DNA of 54,187 bases from a bacterium (GTDB lineage Bacteria; Myxococcota_A; Polyangia; Nannocystales; Nannocystaceae). This document shows, in pieces, positions 40,066 through 48,525 of the stretch (the first letter of the stretch is position 1; each line of letters opens with the position of its first letter). The DNA is taken from assembly GCA_024742475.1 (NCBI GenBank), contig JANSYI010000049.1, positions 1-54,187 on the forward strand, given 5' to 3'. A program made the position numbers and the translations under genes. A model generated the notes under the pieces. It saw only the letters and a program-made list of their open reading frames with translations, did no database searches and was not told the origin of the DNA.

Positions 40066-40097
40066 CGGGACCCTACCACGCTCGCGGCAGGGTCCCG
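40066..40097 (-). terminator. Hairpin between pilY1 and DUF368 gene
   Basis: CGGGACCCT (40066-40074) and AGGGTCCCG (40089-40097) form a 9-bp stem with a 14-base loop, 42 bases past the pilY1 stop. The left arm overlaps the TAGGGT -10 box (40070-40075) of the DUF368 gene, so the element may terminate one gene and regulate the next. Confidence 0.5.
40070..40075 (-). promoter_or_regulatory. TANNNT -10 box, leaderless
   Basis: TAGGGT preceded by TGG ends 9 bases before the GTG start of the DUF368 gene. The surrounding 17 bases GCGTGGTAGGGTCCCGC also occur upstream of nhaC. Confidence 0.5.
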
Positions 40098-40139
40098 TCG
40101 TTCGAGCGAGACGCGAGGCGCCCCGCGTACGGCTCGGCC

Positions 40140-43100
40140 TCAGTTCTCGACGGGGGTGAACGCGTCGAGCGTCTTGCTGCCCGTCGGGATGGCGAAGCTG
40201 TGGATCGGCGCGGGGTCTTCGTCGCCCGCGTTGTTGTCGCAGGGGACGAACGCCTCGGGCGTCACGGTCGCGCCGCAGTTGCCGTCGTCGCACGACCCAC
40301 TGGACTCCTGCTCGACCGAGACCAGCTGCAGCCCCGTATCGAAGCCGGCTTCGAACTCCGCAAGGGCTCCACCGCCGCTCGCCCCGTTGTTGAACTCGAA
40401 GCCGGTCGTGACATCCGCGGTCAGGCGGAAGGTGACCTCGTAGGTCGAGCCTCGGTCGGGGTGCCAGGTGCGGTTGGCGGCGTCGTAGAACCGCGGGTCG
40501 CACTCGCCCGCGCCGGGCTCGAAGATGTAATAGGTCACGTAGTAGACCTCGACATCCTGGACCACCAATGGCTCGTCTCCGGAGTCGTCGGCGACCCCGG
40601 TCACGAAGATGCGCGGCGCCCGGATGGGGCGCGCGGCCTTCGAGAAGTTGCGCGTCTCGGTGAAGGTGGGCGCGCCCTCGAACGGTGTGACCTCGCGGGT
40701 CCGCGTGATGTCCGAGACGGCGATGCGCATGTAGCTCGGGTTCCCGCTGACCGCATCACCGGCCCCGAACGACCCGCCCGACTTCGGCGCCCCGGTCGGG
40801 ATCGAGAAGCCGCTGTCGGGCCCAGGGGGTCCGCTCGCGTCGCGGTCGTCGACCAGCAGGTAGAGGCTGCTGTGGAAGTCATTGGTTTCGTCGCCACCGT
40901 CGAGCGTGTCCTCGAACGGCGAGCCCGACACCATGGCCACCAGGAAGTGGTCGTTCTCTTCCACGTCGGCGAGGACGCCGGCGGTCGCATCGTCGATGCG
41001 GTTGAAGGCGCTCACCGCCGGCGCGAACAAGAAGGGGTCGCCCTCGTTGCCCGGGCTGACCGTGCAGCTGTCGCCCGTCCCCGTGCAGGCCGGGAAGCGG
41101 AACGCTTCCGTCGCGCTGCCCGCCCACGGCCCCGCCCCGCTGTCGTGGGTGTGCTTGAACGTCAGCGGCGCGGTATCGCGGCCCAGGTCCCAGCGGAACA
41201 GACGGCCCGCCGGGTCGGCCACGTAGGTCTCTTGGCCCTCGGCCCAGTACCGCGAGATGCAGTGGCTGCCGACCGCGGGGTCCACGACCGCACCGAACGT
41301 GCTCTCGTAGACCGGGCCGGCAACCGCCGGCATGATCGCTCGCTCGAGGATCTCCCCGGTCATCGCGTTGGCGACGAACAATACGCGCCCCTCGTCGGGC
41401 CCGCCGCTTCCGTCCGGATAGCCGCTCCCCGCCACGAGGAAGGTCTCGGGTTCGAGACCGATCTGGTCGTTCGTGGTGTGATAGGTCAGCGCAGGCCGGG
41501 CCCACGTCTCACCGAGCATGTCGTCGTAGTCCGCCGCGAAGGTCGGATCTTCGGTGGTCCACATGACCTCGACCGGCACGCCAGCGTCGGGGTTCATGTG
41601 GCTGAGGTCGAGCGCGATGTACTCGTGACCGCCCGCGCCCATCCCGATGACGCCCAGGTGGCGCCACTGCCCAGCATCGGAGTCGAACGCCCAGCCGTGG
41701 TTGAGCGTCGAGGAGATGCCGAAGATGTGGTCCTCGAGGTCGTCGCTCGGCTGGCCCATGTTGGCGGCGCCGTTGGCCGCTTGCTCGACCGCGTTCTCCA
41801 GCGCAAACCGCGGAATGAGACCGAACAGTTCGTTGCCCGAGTCCATCTGGAACGCGTGGATGATGCCGAAGTCGTCACCGACGACGACCGCCTCTTGGTA
41901 GGTGTAGTTCGGCTCCTCCGCCTCCGCCCATGCATCCCGGGCGAAGTCTTCGAGCGTGTCGGGCAGCGTGCCCGCGTCGAGCTCGCCGAATCGCCGGCCC
42001 GCGCAGTGGGGGTCGGTGATGGCGACCTCGGGCAGCCGGGTGTCGTCGTATTGAGGCACCCGCCGGATCGTGATCGGGGCCGAGTTGCTGACGCCCGGGA
42101 GCTTCCAGCCGTCGGCCGCGTCGCGTCCGAGCAGGAACGCGACGATCTCATCTGCGTCGTCGTCGGCATCGGGGCCGCTGACGTGACCGAGCGCCATGAG
42201 CTCGGCAATGAACGGAGCGGACGCGGTGCCGTCGGGGTTCGAGATCCGATAGACGTTGTTGGACGCGTCGTGTGAATAGAGCCTTCGGTCGTTCCAGGCC
42301 ATCATCTGCAGGCACTCGCCCGCGTCCCAGTCGCGGCTCATGTCACAGGGACCGAAGGTGTCGAACGCGGTCGAGACCTCGGGCGGGAACTCGGGGCTCG
42401 GCGGAACGCAGGTGTCCACGAGCGACCCGCCGTCGTAGACCTCGCAGTACCGACGCTCGACGTGTCCTTGCCAGCCGGGATAGTCGGTACGGGCCGTAAA
42501 GACCGTCTGCACCGCGACGGTGCCATCGGCCAAACCCGCCGCACCGAACTCGTTGATCACCGCACCCTGACCCGAGGGGACCTCGATCTCGAGCGCGTTG
42601 TCGATGATCGACGCGAGGACGGCCTGCAGCTCGTCGGTGCTGTTGGCGACGTAGGCACAGTCGGTGTCCGGGTTGTCCGGGTCGGCGCACGTGTCCCACT
42701 CGTCGGCGGGATCGTCGTCGCACGGAGAACCGCAGCCAGCCCCTCCGGCGCACGCGCCCGCCCCTGCGCACGCCATGTTGTTGAGCTCGCCGCCTTCGAT
42801 GAAGAAGCCGACCACGTACACCGCTGCGTCGAGGTCGTTGCGCAGCGCTGCCAAGCGCTCGTAGAGCGTGGCGCCGCCCTGCCCGGCGTTTGGAGCACCG
42901 TCGGTGAGCAACACGACATTGGTCGGCGCGCACGCCGTGGTGTCGGCGACGGTCGCCAAGAAGCTCAGATACGACGCCACCGAGGAGTGGCTGCCGACCC
43001 GGTTGTCCTCGGGCGGTGTCGCCGGGATCTCACCGACCGCGTCGGCCCACGGCGTGCCGCCGACCGCGTCGACGCCACCTTCGACGAGCGGCGCAGTGCG

Positions 43101-44243
43101 GGCCAGGGCGAGGTCGAGCGCCTGGTCCTCGTCCGCGGGACCCCAGTTGTCCGAGGGCACGGTGGTGGCCGACAGATCGACGAAGAAAGGGGCGTGCAGC
43201 GCGACGCCCTCGAACCAGTCGTCGTCGCCTGCGACGCCCGCCGCGACCGCCCCGTCAAACCAGTCTGCGATGCCCGCGATGGGATCGAAGAAGATGAGGT
43301 CCTGCGTGCCGTAGCCCGAGAAGCCGTCGACGTAGGGCCAGTAGTAGAAGTCGTTGTTCCAGACCTCGCCGACGCGATCGTAGTCACCGACGGTCGCGTT
43401 GAGGATGTCCTGCGAAGGGTCGGTCGTCGCATTGAGCTGTGCACGAACGCCCATGAACTGCGGGAAGAACTGGACCCGGCGGCGCATCACGTTGAGCGTC
43501 GAGATGTAGTCCACCGCGTCGAGGCTGATGAGCGGCGAGGGCGGGACGGGGCCGACCTGATTGTTCGCGCCGATGATTCCGTTGATCGATACACCGCCGG
43601 CGGTCCGGCCCTGCAGCTCGTCCCACCGGATATAGGGATAGGGCCGCCGCGCGTCGCCCTGACAGAGCCGCAGCCCGCCCGCGTAGTCGAGCTGCGGCGG
43701 CACCAGGGGCTCTTGTCGTGAGATCCAGAGCCATCCCGAGGACCAGTCGCGGAACAGTGTCGTCGGCACGAAGCGCGTGGCTTCGCCGAGGTTGTCGCAC
43801 AGCGGCGGGGGGTCCTGCGTTTCGGGCCCGTTTTGCACGAAGGACATGAACGCGAACGACGCGGCGTCCCCGGCACCCTCGACGACCTCCTCGATGGCGC
43901 GACGCGCCGCATACAGACGGCTGACCTGCGACTGGTCGTCGGGGTCCTCCGACTCGTAGAACGCGGCGTTCTCGCAGCGGGACCACCGACAGACCTCGTC
44001 GACGCTCGCAGCGCGGCGACTCATCGAGCCCGAGGTGTCGAGCACGAAGAGGACCCGCGGCGTGATCGTGCCAAACGCGTCCCCCCGCACCACGAAGTAG
44101 GGATCGAGCCGCGCCTGCGACGGCCCCGACTGTCCGAGCCAGAGCATGGCGATCAACAGCCCGAAGCCAGCCCAGCCCAGCAGCCGGGTGAAGGGGTGTG
44201 CGGTTCGCGTTCGAGATGAGGCGGTTGCGGCGGCGTTGCGCAT
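40140..44243 (-). CDS. pilY1: PilY1-type type IV pilus tip adhesin with VWA domain
   Basis: The product is 1367 residues with a signal/anchor at ~18-45. Residues ~58-560 form a VWA region with VLFVLDTSGSMS (intact metal site) and TNVVLLTDGAPN, interrupted by long inserts and a Cys cluster near 490-525 (CAGAGACAGGAGCGSPC). Residues ~640-1250 are the PilY1 beta-propeller: DYPGWQGHVERRYC, VVGDDFGIIHAFQMDSGNELF, YIALDLSHMNP, GEILERAIMPAVAGPVY. PilY1 sits on the pilus tip, promotes extension with the minor pilins and mediates adhesion. It follows the minor-pilin genes, separated from them by a 5'-nucleotidase gene. GAGGAA lies 7 bases before the ATG. Confidence 0.93.
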   Translation of the reverse strand: MRNAAATASSRTRTAHPFTRLLGWAGFGLLIAMLWLGQSGPSQARLDPYFVVRGDAFGTITPRVLFVLDTSGSMSRRAASVDEVCRWSRCENAAFYESEDPDDQSQVSRLYAARRAIEEVVEGAGDAASFAFMSFVQNGPETQDPPPLCDNLGEATRFVPTTLFRDWSSGWLWISRQEPLVPPQLDYAGGLRLCQGDARRPYPYIRWDELQGRTAGGVSINGIIGANNQVGPVPPSPLISLDAVDYISTLNVMRRRVQFFPQFMGVRAQLNATTDPSQDILNATVGDYDRVGEVWNNDFYYWPYVDGFSGYGTQDLIFFDPIAGIADWFDGAVAAGVAGDDDWFEGVALHAPFFVDLSATTVPSDNWGPADEDQALDLALARTAPLVEGGVDAVGGTPWADAVGEIPATPPEDNRVGSHSSVASYLSFLATVADTTACAPTNVVLLTDGAPNAGQGGATLYERLAALRNDLDAAVYVVGFFIEGGELNNMACAGAGACAGGAGCGSPCDDDPADEWDTCADPDNPDTDCAYVANSTDELQAVLASIIDNALEIEVPSGQGAVINEFGAAGLADGTVAVQTVFTARTDYPGWQGHVERRYCEVYDGGSLVDTCVPPSPEFPPEVSTAFDTFGPCDMSRDWDAGECLQMMAWNDRRLYSHDASNNVYRISNPDGTASAPFIAELMALGHVSGPDADDDADEIVAFLLGRDAADGWKLPGVSNSAPITIRRVPQYDDTRLPEVAITDPHCAGRRFGELDAGTLPDTLEDFARDAWAEAEEPNYTYQEAVVVGDDFGIIHAFQMDSGNELFGLIPRFALENAVEQAANGAANMGQPSDDLEDHIFGISSTLNHGWAFDSDAGQWRHLGVIGMGAGGHEYIALDLSHMNPDAGVPVEVMWTTEDPTFAADYDDMLGETWARPALTYHTTNDQIGLEPETFLVAGSGYPDGSGGPDEGRVLFVANAMTGEILERAIMPAVAGPVYESTFGAVVDPAVGSHCISRYWAEGQETYVADPAGRLFRWDLGRDTAPLTFKHTHDSGAGPWAGSATEAFRFPACTGTGDSCTVSPGNEGDPFLFAPAVSAFNRIDDATAGVLADVEENDHFLVAMVSGSPFEDTLDGGDETNDFHSSLYLLVDDRDASGPPGPDSGFSIPTGAPKSGGSFGAGDAVSGNPSYMRIAVSDITRTREVTPFEGAPTFTETRNFSKAARPIRAPRIFVTGVADDSGDEPLVVQDVEVYYVTYYIFEPGAGECDPRFYDAANRTWHPDRGSTYEVTFRLTADVTTGFEFNNGASGGGALAEFEAGFDTGLQLVSVEQESSGSCDDGNCGATVTPEAFVPCDNNAGDEDPAPIHSFAIPTGSKTLDAFTPVEN

Positions 44244-44286
44244 GACGATTCCTCGCAGAGGTCAGGGCCGAAGAGCGCCCGTCCCG

Positions 44287-44305
44287 CTATGCAAACGATG
44301 CATAG
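44287..44305. promoter_or_regulatory. Inverted repeat 1 upstream of pilY1
   Basis: CTATGCA (44287-44293), AACGA, TGCATAG (44299-44305): a perfect 7-5-7 inverted repeat 44 bases before the pilY1 start codon. Confidence 0.5.
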
Positions 44306-44320
44306 GGCCCACGAACGGTT

Positions 44321-44339
44321 GCGCAGTCGGGAACTGCGC
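44321..44339. promoter_or_regulatory. Inverted repeat 2 upstream of pilY1
   Basis: GCGCAGT (44321-44327), CGGGA, ACTGCGC (44333-44339): a second perfect 7-5-7 repeat, 34 bases (about three helical turns) from the first. Confidence 0.5.
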
Positions 44340-44379
44340 GGTGCTCGGGGACGGGTCTGACAGCTCCTTCATGGGACTT

Positions 44380-44400
44380 TCGGACGGGTCACCCGTCCGA
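44380..44400. promoter_or_regulatory. Inverted repeat 3 upstream of pilY1
   Basis: TCGGACGGGT and ACCCGTCCGA flank a single C: a 21-bp palindrome. It lies 78 bases past the stop of the 5'-nucleotidase gene and could be its terminator or an operator for pilY1. Confidence 0.5.
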
Positions 44401-44477
44401 GCCCAGGACAGTGCAACACCTGGGCCAGCCATGCTGCGCGCCTGTAGGTGGGAGGCGCACCGACCTCGCCGGCGCCG

Positions 44478-46013
44478 TCAGCCCTTGAAGTGCGGCAGCG
44501 AACCGTGGGGCGAGAGGAAGTACTTGGCGGGCGAGACGAAGCGCAGATTGCTCACCCGAGAGGTGTAGATGCACGCGTAGTTCTCGACCTGGGCACCAAA
44601 GCGGCTGGTGTCATAGCGCTCCGCGAAGCTGCTGCCCCAGTAGGGGTTGAACGCCTCGTCGACCTCGCGCGAGCGCTTCTCGAGCGTGGCGACCGTCTCG
44701 GCCTCGTAGGCGCGCAGGCGGTCGAGTTGCGTGCGAACCTTGGTCTGCGTCTTCTCGAGCATCTCGCTGCCCTCGCCGGCGGTGAGGTCGGCCTCCTCGG
44801 TGAGCTGCTCGAGCGGCAGACGCCCGAGCACCCTCGAGACGTGGCGCAGCGCGCTGATCTGCTCGGCGAGCTGGCTTCGAAGCCGATAGAGGCTCTCGAT
44901 CTCTTGCAGCGTCATGCCCCGTGCACGGCGGACGCGAAGCTCGCGCTGCAGCTCCTGCACGACCAGCGCCGTCCTCCAGCCGGAGCTCTTCTTGCTCTTC
45001 ACGATGTCCCCGTAGATGTGGTCGCCGACGTAGAGCACCTCGTCGCCGTGGCACCCGAACGAGCGCTGAAGGCCGAGCTGATTGCCGCCCTCGTACACCT
45101 TGCCTCGCTGGACGTCCTGCCGCGGCTTTCCGACCGGGGCGCCGCTGCGGTCGAGCTCTTGAAAGGGCACCCCCGCGGTAAAGAAGCCCGGCTTGCGAGC
45201 GCCCACCACCACCCAGTCGAAGTACTCGAACCAATCGGGGTACGAGGACATCTTGTTGCCCAACAAGAAGCGCATCACCGCGTCGGAGTAGGTGAAGAAG
45301 CTGTTGGTCAGCAGAAACAGCTTCTTGCCCGCCGAGCGGAACTTGTGGAGGGTGCGTGGGAGCTCGGGGTCCTGCTCGATGTAGGAGGCCGGATCCTCGC
45401 GGATCATGTCCTTGATCGAGCCGTCGCGATGCGCCTCGTCGATGCACTCGCGCACGTCGGTCCACGCCTCGGTGTAGGTAGGGGGCTTGCCACCCGGCCA
45501 GAGCTCGGGGCGCTGGTCGATCAACTCCACGGCCTGGGCGTAGAGCGTCACCTCGGGCAGCGCGAAGAGCGTGTCGACCGGGGCGAAACGCTCGAGCTCC
45601 TTGCCGAGGCGCTGCTCGCGGTAGGGGTGCCGTCCATCGTCGGAGAGCTTGCGGACCCCGTGATACCCACGCCCCACGTAGCCGTGGCGGTCCTGCTTGA
45701 TGATGTTGCCGAGCTTCTTGTCGACCATCAGTCCGCGGATCGCGAACCTGGGGTCGGGGTCGGCGTCACCGATCTCGGCCGGGTACCCGCGGGCCAGCAG
45801 CTTTCGCGTCGTCGACTCAAGCGAGAGCCTCTCGAGCGCCTCCTGAAAGTAGATCGCCAGGGTGTAGTCCATGTCGAACCCCAAGATCGAGATCCGATCG
45901 AGGTTCAGGTCCCGGTTGGTGAAGATGCGCCGGTCGTGGGGCGCATCCACCTGCAGATCGTTGCGGAGCAGGAGCTTGCGTAGCGGTGCGGGGAGTTCGA
46001 TGTCGTTGGCCAA
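44478..46013 (-). CDS. HAD-IG family cytosolic 5'-nucleotidase, NT5C2-like
   Basis: The product is 511 residues, cytoplasmic, with start TTG. HAD motifs are all present: I GFDMDYTLA (DxDxT), II FLLTNS, III VVVGARKPGFF, IV YVGDHIYGDIVKSKK. The spacing and flanking sequence (RIFTNRDLNL before motif I, GWRTALVV after motif IV) closely follow eukaryotic purine 5'-nucleotidase NT5C2, which dephosphorylates IMP/GMP. The C-terminal ~120 residues are coiled-coil, then a domain ending AKYFLSPHGSLPHF. No ATG exists near the expected N-terminus; TTG 46013 has a TACCCT box 9 bases upstream, so it has its own promoter between pilX and pilY1. Confidence 0.88.
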   Translation of the reverse strand: MANDIELPAPLRKLLLRNDLQVDAPHDRRIFTNRDLNLDRISILGFDMDYTLAIYFQEALERLSLESTTRKLLARGYPAEIGDADPDPRFAIRGLMVDKKLGNIIKQDRHGYVGRGYHGVRKLSDDGRHPYREQRLGKELERFAPVDTLFALPEVTLYAQAVELIDQRPELWPGGKPPTYTEAWTDVRECIDEAHRDGSIKDMIREDPASYIEQDPELPRTLHKFRSAGKKLFLLTNSFFTYSDAVMRFLLGNKMSSYPDWFEYFDWVVVGARKPGFFTAGVPFQELDRSGAPVGKPRQDVQRGKVYEGGNQLGLQRSFGCHGDEVLYVGDHIYGDIVKSKKSSGWRTALVVQELQRELRVRRARGMTLQEIESLYRLRSQLAEQISALRHVSRVLGRLPLEQLTEEADLTAGEGSEMLEKTQTKVRTQLDRLRAYEAETVATLEKRSREVDEAFNPYWGSSFAERYDTSRFGAQVENYACIYTSRVSNLRFVSPAKYFLSPHGSLPHFKG

Positions 46014-46022
46014 CGCGCTGTG

Positions 46023-46028
46023 AGGGTA
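46023..46028 (-). promoter_or_regulatory. TANNNT -10 box, leaderless
   Basis: TACCCT ends 9 bases before the TTG start of the 5'-nucleotidase gene, just after the hairpin that follows the minor-pilin operon. Confidence 0.5.
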
Positions 46029-46043
46029 CTGCGAAACGACGAA

Positions 46044-46070
46044 CGCCGCCGCCCACAAGGGGCGACGGCG
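46044..46070 (-). terminator. Hairpin ending the minor-pilin operon
   Basis: CGCCG-C-CGCCC (44-54 of 46000) pairs with GGGCG-A-CGGCG (60-70 of 46000) with one mismatch and a 5-base loop, 46 bases past the pilX stop. No T tract; partial read-through into the nucleotidase and pilY1 is possible. Confidence 0.5.
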
Positions 46071-46116
46071 TCGACTCGCAGACCGCGGCCGCGGGGCTTC
46101 GGACCGGCCGGCGCTC

Positions 46117-46908
46117 TCAGGGCGCTGCGACGGTGCCCGCCACGTAGTCGTCCGTGCAGACCGACACGGCCGAGTTGTCGTTGTTGTGGCCACCGCCGTA
46201 GCCCTCGTCGGGGCTCTGCGGTGCCAGCACGGTGAGCCCACCCCCCACCGACAAGGCGATTTCCTGCTCGATCGTCACCACGGTGTGCCGAACGCGAGCC
46301 TGGGCGGTCACGACGACCTGACCATCCGAATCGTCCGTCCAGATGCCCGACCCGTTGACGCCGAGCGCGTCGGCGGAGTTGTTGCGCACCCACACGGTCA
46401 CCCGCGCGTCGGGGTCTCCGTTGGGGACGAGGTCGCGGAACGGGACGTCGGCCCAGTTCTCTTGGACACCGGTCGCGTTGCGCAGGAAGGCCACGGCACC
46501 CTGGCGCATGCAGATCTGGCCACCGCAGCCGACCTCGTCACCGGCGAGGATGTCGTTGCGCTGGCCGGTGACCGAGAGCGGGTCGAGCCCGGGGATGCAA
46601 TCCGACAGCGGGTCCGAACAGGCCGCGCCCTGCGAGTTGTAGCCCACCAGCGCCTCGTCGATCTGGTCGGGGTCGTACTGCACGTACTGCGCCGAGGCCA
46701 GGTCGACGGCCGCCTGCGCGACCATCAGCGCGCGCTCCCGCGAGACGAGCTGTCCAGCCTCGGTGGCTTCGCGAACCGAAGAGCGCACCGCGAGCAGGCC
46801 CAGCGTCATGAGCGACACGGTCATCAGCATGACGCTGACCATCGTGACGCCACGCTGGCGCGCGAGAGGATGTGAAGGGTGCATGTGCTTGGTCTGCTCG
46901 GTGTGCAT
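46117..46908 (-). CDS. pilX: PilX-type minor pilin assembly protein
   Basis: The product is 263 residues. The N-terminus RQRGVTMVSVMLMTVSLMTL has the PilX prepilin-like start: a Gly cleavage site, a long hydrophobic helix and the conserved SVREATEAGQLVSRERAL amphipathic helix. It lacks the Phe-Thr-Leu-x-Glu of classical pilins, as is usual for PilX. The C-terminal domain has Cys pairs (CSDPLSDC, CGGQIC). ATG 46908 lies three bases past the pilW stop; ATG 46884 is an alternative. It should sit in the tip-priming complex with FimU, PilV and PilW. Confidence 0.85.
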   Translation of the reverse strand: MHTEQTKHMHPSHPLARQRGVTMVSVMLMTVSLMTLGLLAVRSSVREATEAGQLVSRERALMVAQAAVDLASAQYVQYDPDQIDEALVGYNSQGAACSDPLSDCIPGLDPLSVTGQRNDILAGDEVGCGGQICMRQGAVAFLRNATGVQENWADVPFRDLVPNGDPDARVTVWVRNNSADALGVNGSGIWTDDSDGQVVVTAQARVRHTVVTIEQEIALSVGGGLTVLAPQSPDEGYGGGHNNDNSAVSVCTDDYVAGTVAAP

Positions 46909-46911
46909 GGC

Positions 46912-48525
46912 CTACTCGATTTGGGGGTCCCGCCAGCGGAGGTTTTCCGGAGAGAACCGCTCGGTGAGGGTGAAGCGTTGCCGGACGCCGACGGAGGAGT
47001 CCAACACGACGCGATCTTCGACGGGGATGACTTCGAGCGTCCCTAGGCCCCCGCCCTCTTCCTCGAACTCGCCGGACGCGACGAGGGTGATGCGAACGGT
47101 CTGAGGGCTCATTCGGTGCGGCGGCGGCGGGTTGCCCGTGCCCTCGATTCCCTCCCAGCCCAGCTGATCGTACTCGGCGGTCCCGTAGAACACGCAGTCG
47201 GGCGCAAAGACCTCGTCGACCGCATTGCCGAGCCACTCGTCGCTGTTGCGCTGACCGCTCTCGACCGAGTTCTCGTCGACCGTGACGTTGGCGCGCCCCG
47301 CGAACGGACCCTCTGCCGGGCCGGGCTCCTCGAAGCCGAGCGCGGGGTCGTTGATCGTCGCCGACGCGCTGGCCACCCCCGCCGGGGTGTACCCGTCACA
47401 TCCGACCGCGACCTGCATGTCTTCGATCATCGGCCCAATCGCGACGGCTTGAGGTGGAGAGTCACTTCCGGGCAGGTGCAGACCCGGTTGGGGACACGTG
47501 CCGGCGGTACAGTGCGGATAGTCGACCGCGCCGAGGTTTCCAGGGTCGACCCCGTCTTGAAACCCGATCACGTCGTAGCGGACCAGATAGGGGATCGTGG
47601 GGACGCTGTAGTCGAGCTCGTAGCGCGACCAGCGAAGTCGACCCAGCGGCACGACGCTGGCCTGCGTCGTGTTGAACGAGGCCGGGTCCCAGTCGTCATC
47701 GGCGGGGGTTCCGTTGTTGTCGTTGAGCAGCCCGGCGAGGTTGTTGAAGCCCGACGAGTTGGCGATCGGCAGGCGAAACTCGGTGCCCGACCCGCCCGCC
47801 GCGACGTCGCCGGTGAGCTGCAAGAGCACGCACTGCGATTGCGCCTCGGCCCGGAAGGAGAGCGCGGGCGGATTGACGAGAAGGATGAACGAGCCCGGCG
47901 GAAAGAGCTGTTGGACTTCGGCGAGCTGGTTGGGATCGCCGGAGTTGAGCGCGGGGCCGGTCTGCACGACGACCTCGGTGTCCGCGACGTCGACGGCGCC
48001 GGCGAGCGTGAACACCCCGACGGCTCCGGTGTAGTTGGCCTCGGCCACGATGACGTCGAGGGCATCTCCGGCCGCGTCGGGACGCGCGGAGCTGGCCGCC
48101 ACCCCGCCCCCGCCCGCGAACGACCCTGCGCCGCTCGAGTCCCAGTAGGCCTGGATGCCGTCGCGCAGCACCCAGTAGGCCTCACCGGTCACGTTGTCGG
48201 TGACCGCCGCCGCGGCGTTGGCCGCACCCCCAGGGTTGATCAGGCGGTTGTTGTCCGCGTCCCAGACGCGAATCTCGGTGCAAAGCCGCGCCCAACCCAT
48301 GCCCGCGGCGCGAACGTCCTGCCCCATGCTGAACATCGCGCCCTCGAGCGCCTGCTGCACGCGGACGTTGCGTTCGTGAATGCCCGTCGTGGTCTGCTGG
48401 ATGCTGGAGAACGCGAAGATGCCCAGGACGACGATCGAGGAGACGACCATCGCGACCATGAGCTCGATCAGCGTGAAGCCGCGGCGGCCGCGAAAGCCAT
48501 CGGGCATGGAATGCATGCGCATCAT
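46912..48525 (-). CDS. pilW: PilW-type minor pilin
   Basis: The product is 537 residues, long for PilW. The prepilin motif is RGRRGFTLIELMVAMVVSS: cleavage after Gly and Glu at +5. The following helix continues to IQQTTTGIHERNVRVQQALEGAMFSMGQDVRAAG. The large beta-rich C-terminal domain is unlike short pilins and contains several Cys (YPHCTAGTCPQPG, VAVGCDG, APDCVFYG). The start ATG overlaps the TGA of pilV (ATGA). The extra C-terminal size suggests a lineage-specific tip domain. It joins FimU, PilV and PilX in nucleating the pilus. Confidence 0.88.
   Translation of the reverse strand: MMRMHSMPDGFRGRRGFTLIELMVAMVVSSIVVLGIFAFSSIQQTTTGIHERNVRVQQALEGAMFSMGQDVRAAGMGWARLCTEIRVWDADNNRLINPGGAANAAAAVTDNVTGEAYWVLRDGIQAYWDSSGAGSFAGGGGVAASSARPDAAGDALDVIVAEANYTGAVGVFTLAGAVDVADTEVVVQTGPALNSGDPNQLAEVQQLFPPGSFILLVNPPALSFRAEAQSQCVLLQLTGDVAAGGSGTEFRLPIANSSGFNNLAGLLNDNNGTPADDDWDPASFNTTQASVVPLGRLRWSRYELDYSVPTIPYLVRYDVIGFQDGVDPGNLGAVDYPHCTAGTCPQPGLHLPGSDSPPQAVAIGPMIEDMQVAVGCDGYTPAGVASASATINDPALGFEEPGPAEGPFAGRANVTVDENSVESGQRNSDEWLGNAVDEVFAPDCVFYGTAEYDQLGWEGIEGTGNPPPPHRMSPQTVRITLVASGEFEEEGGGLGTLEVIPVEDRVVLDSSVGVRQRFTLTERFSPENLRWRDPQIE

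Noticed and set aside
38952..40079. Alternative 375-residue minus-strand frame over the DUF368 gene
   Set aside because: The frame at 39041-40060 shows the DUF368 signature twice; the alternative is Arg/Gly-rich and ends inside the 106-bp repeat.
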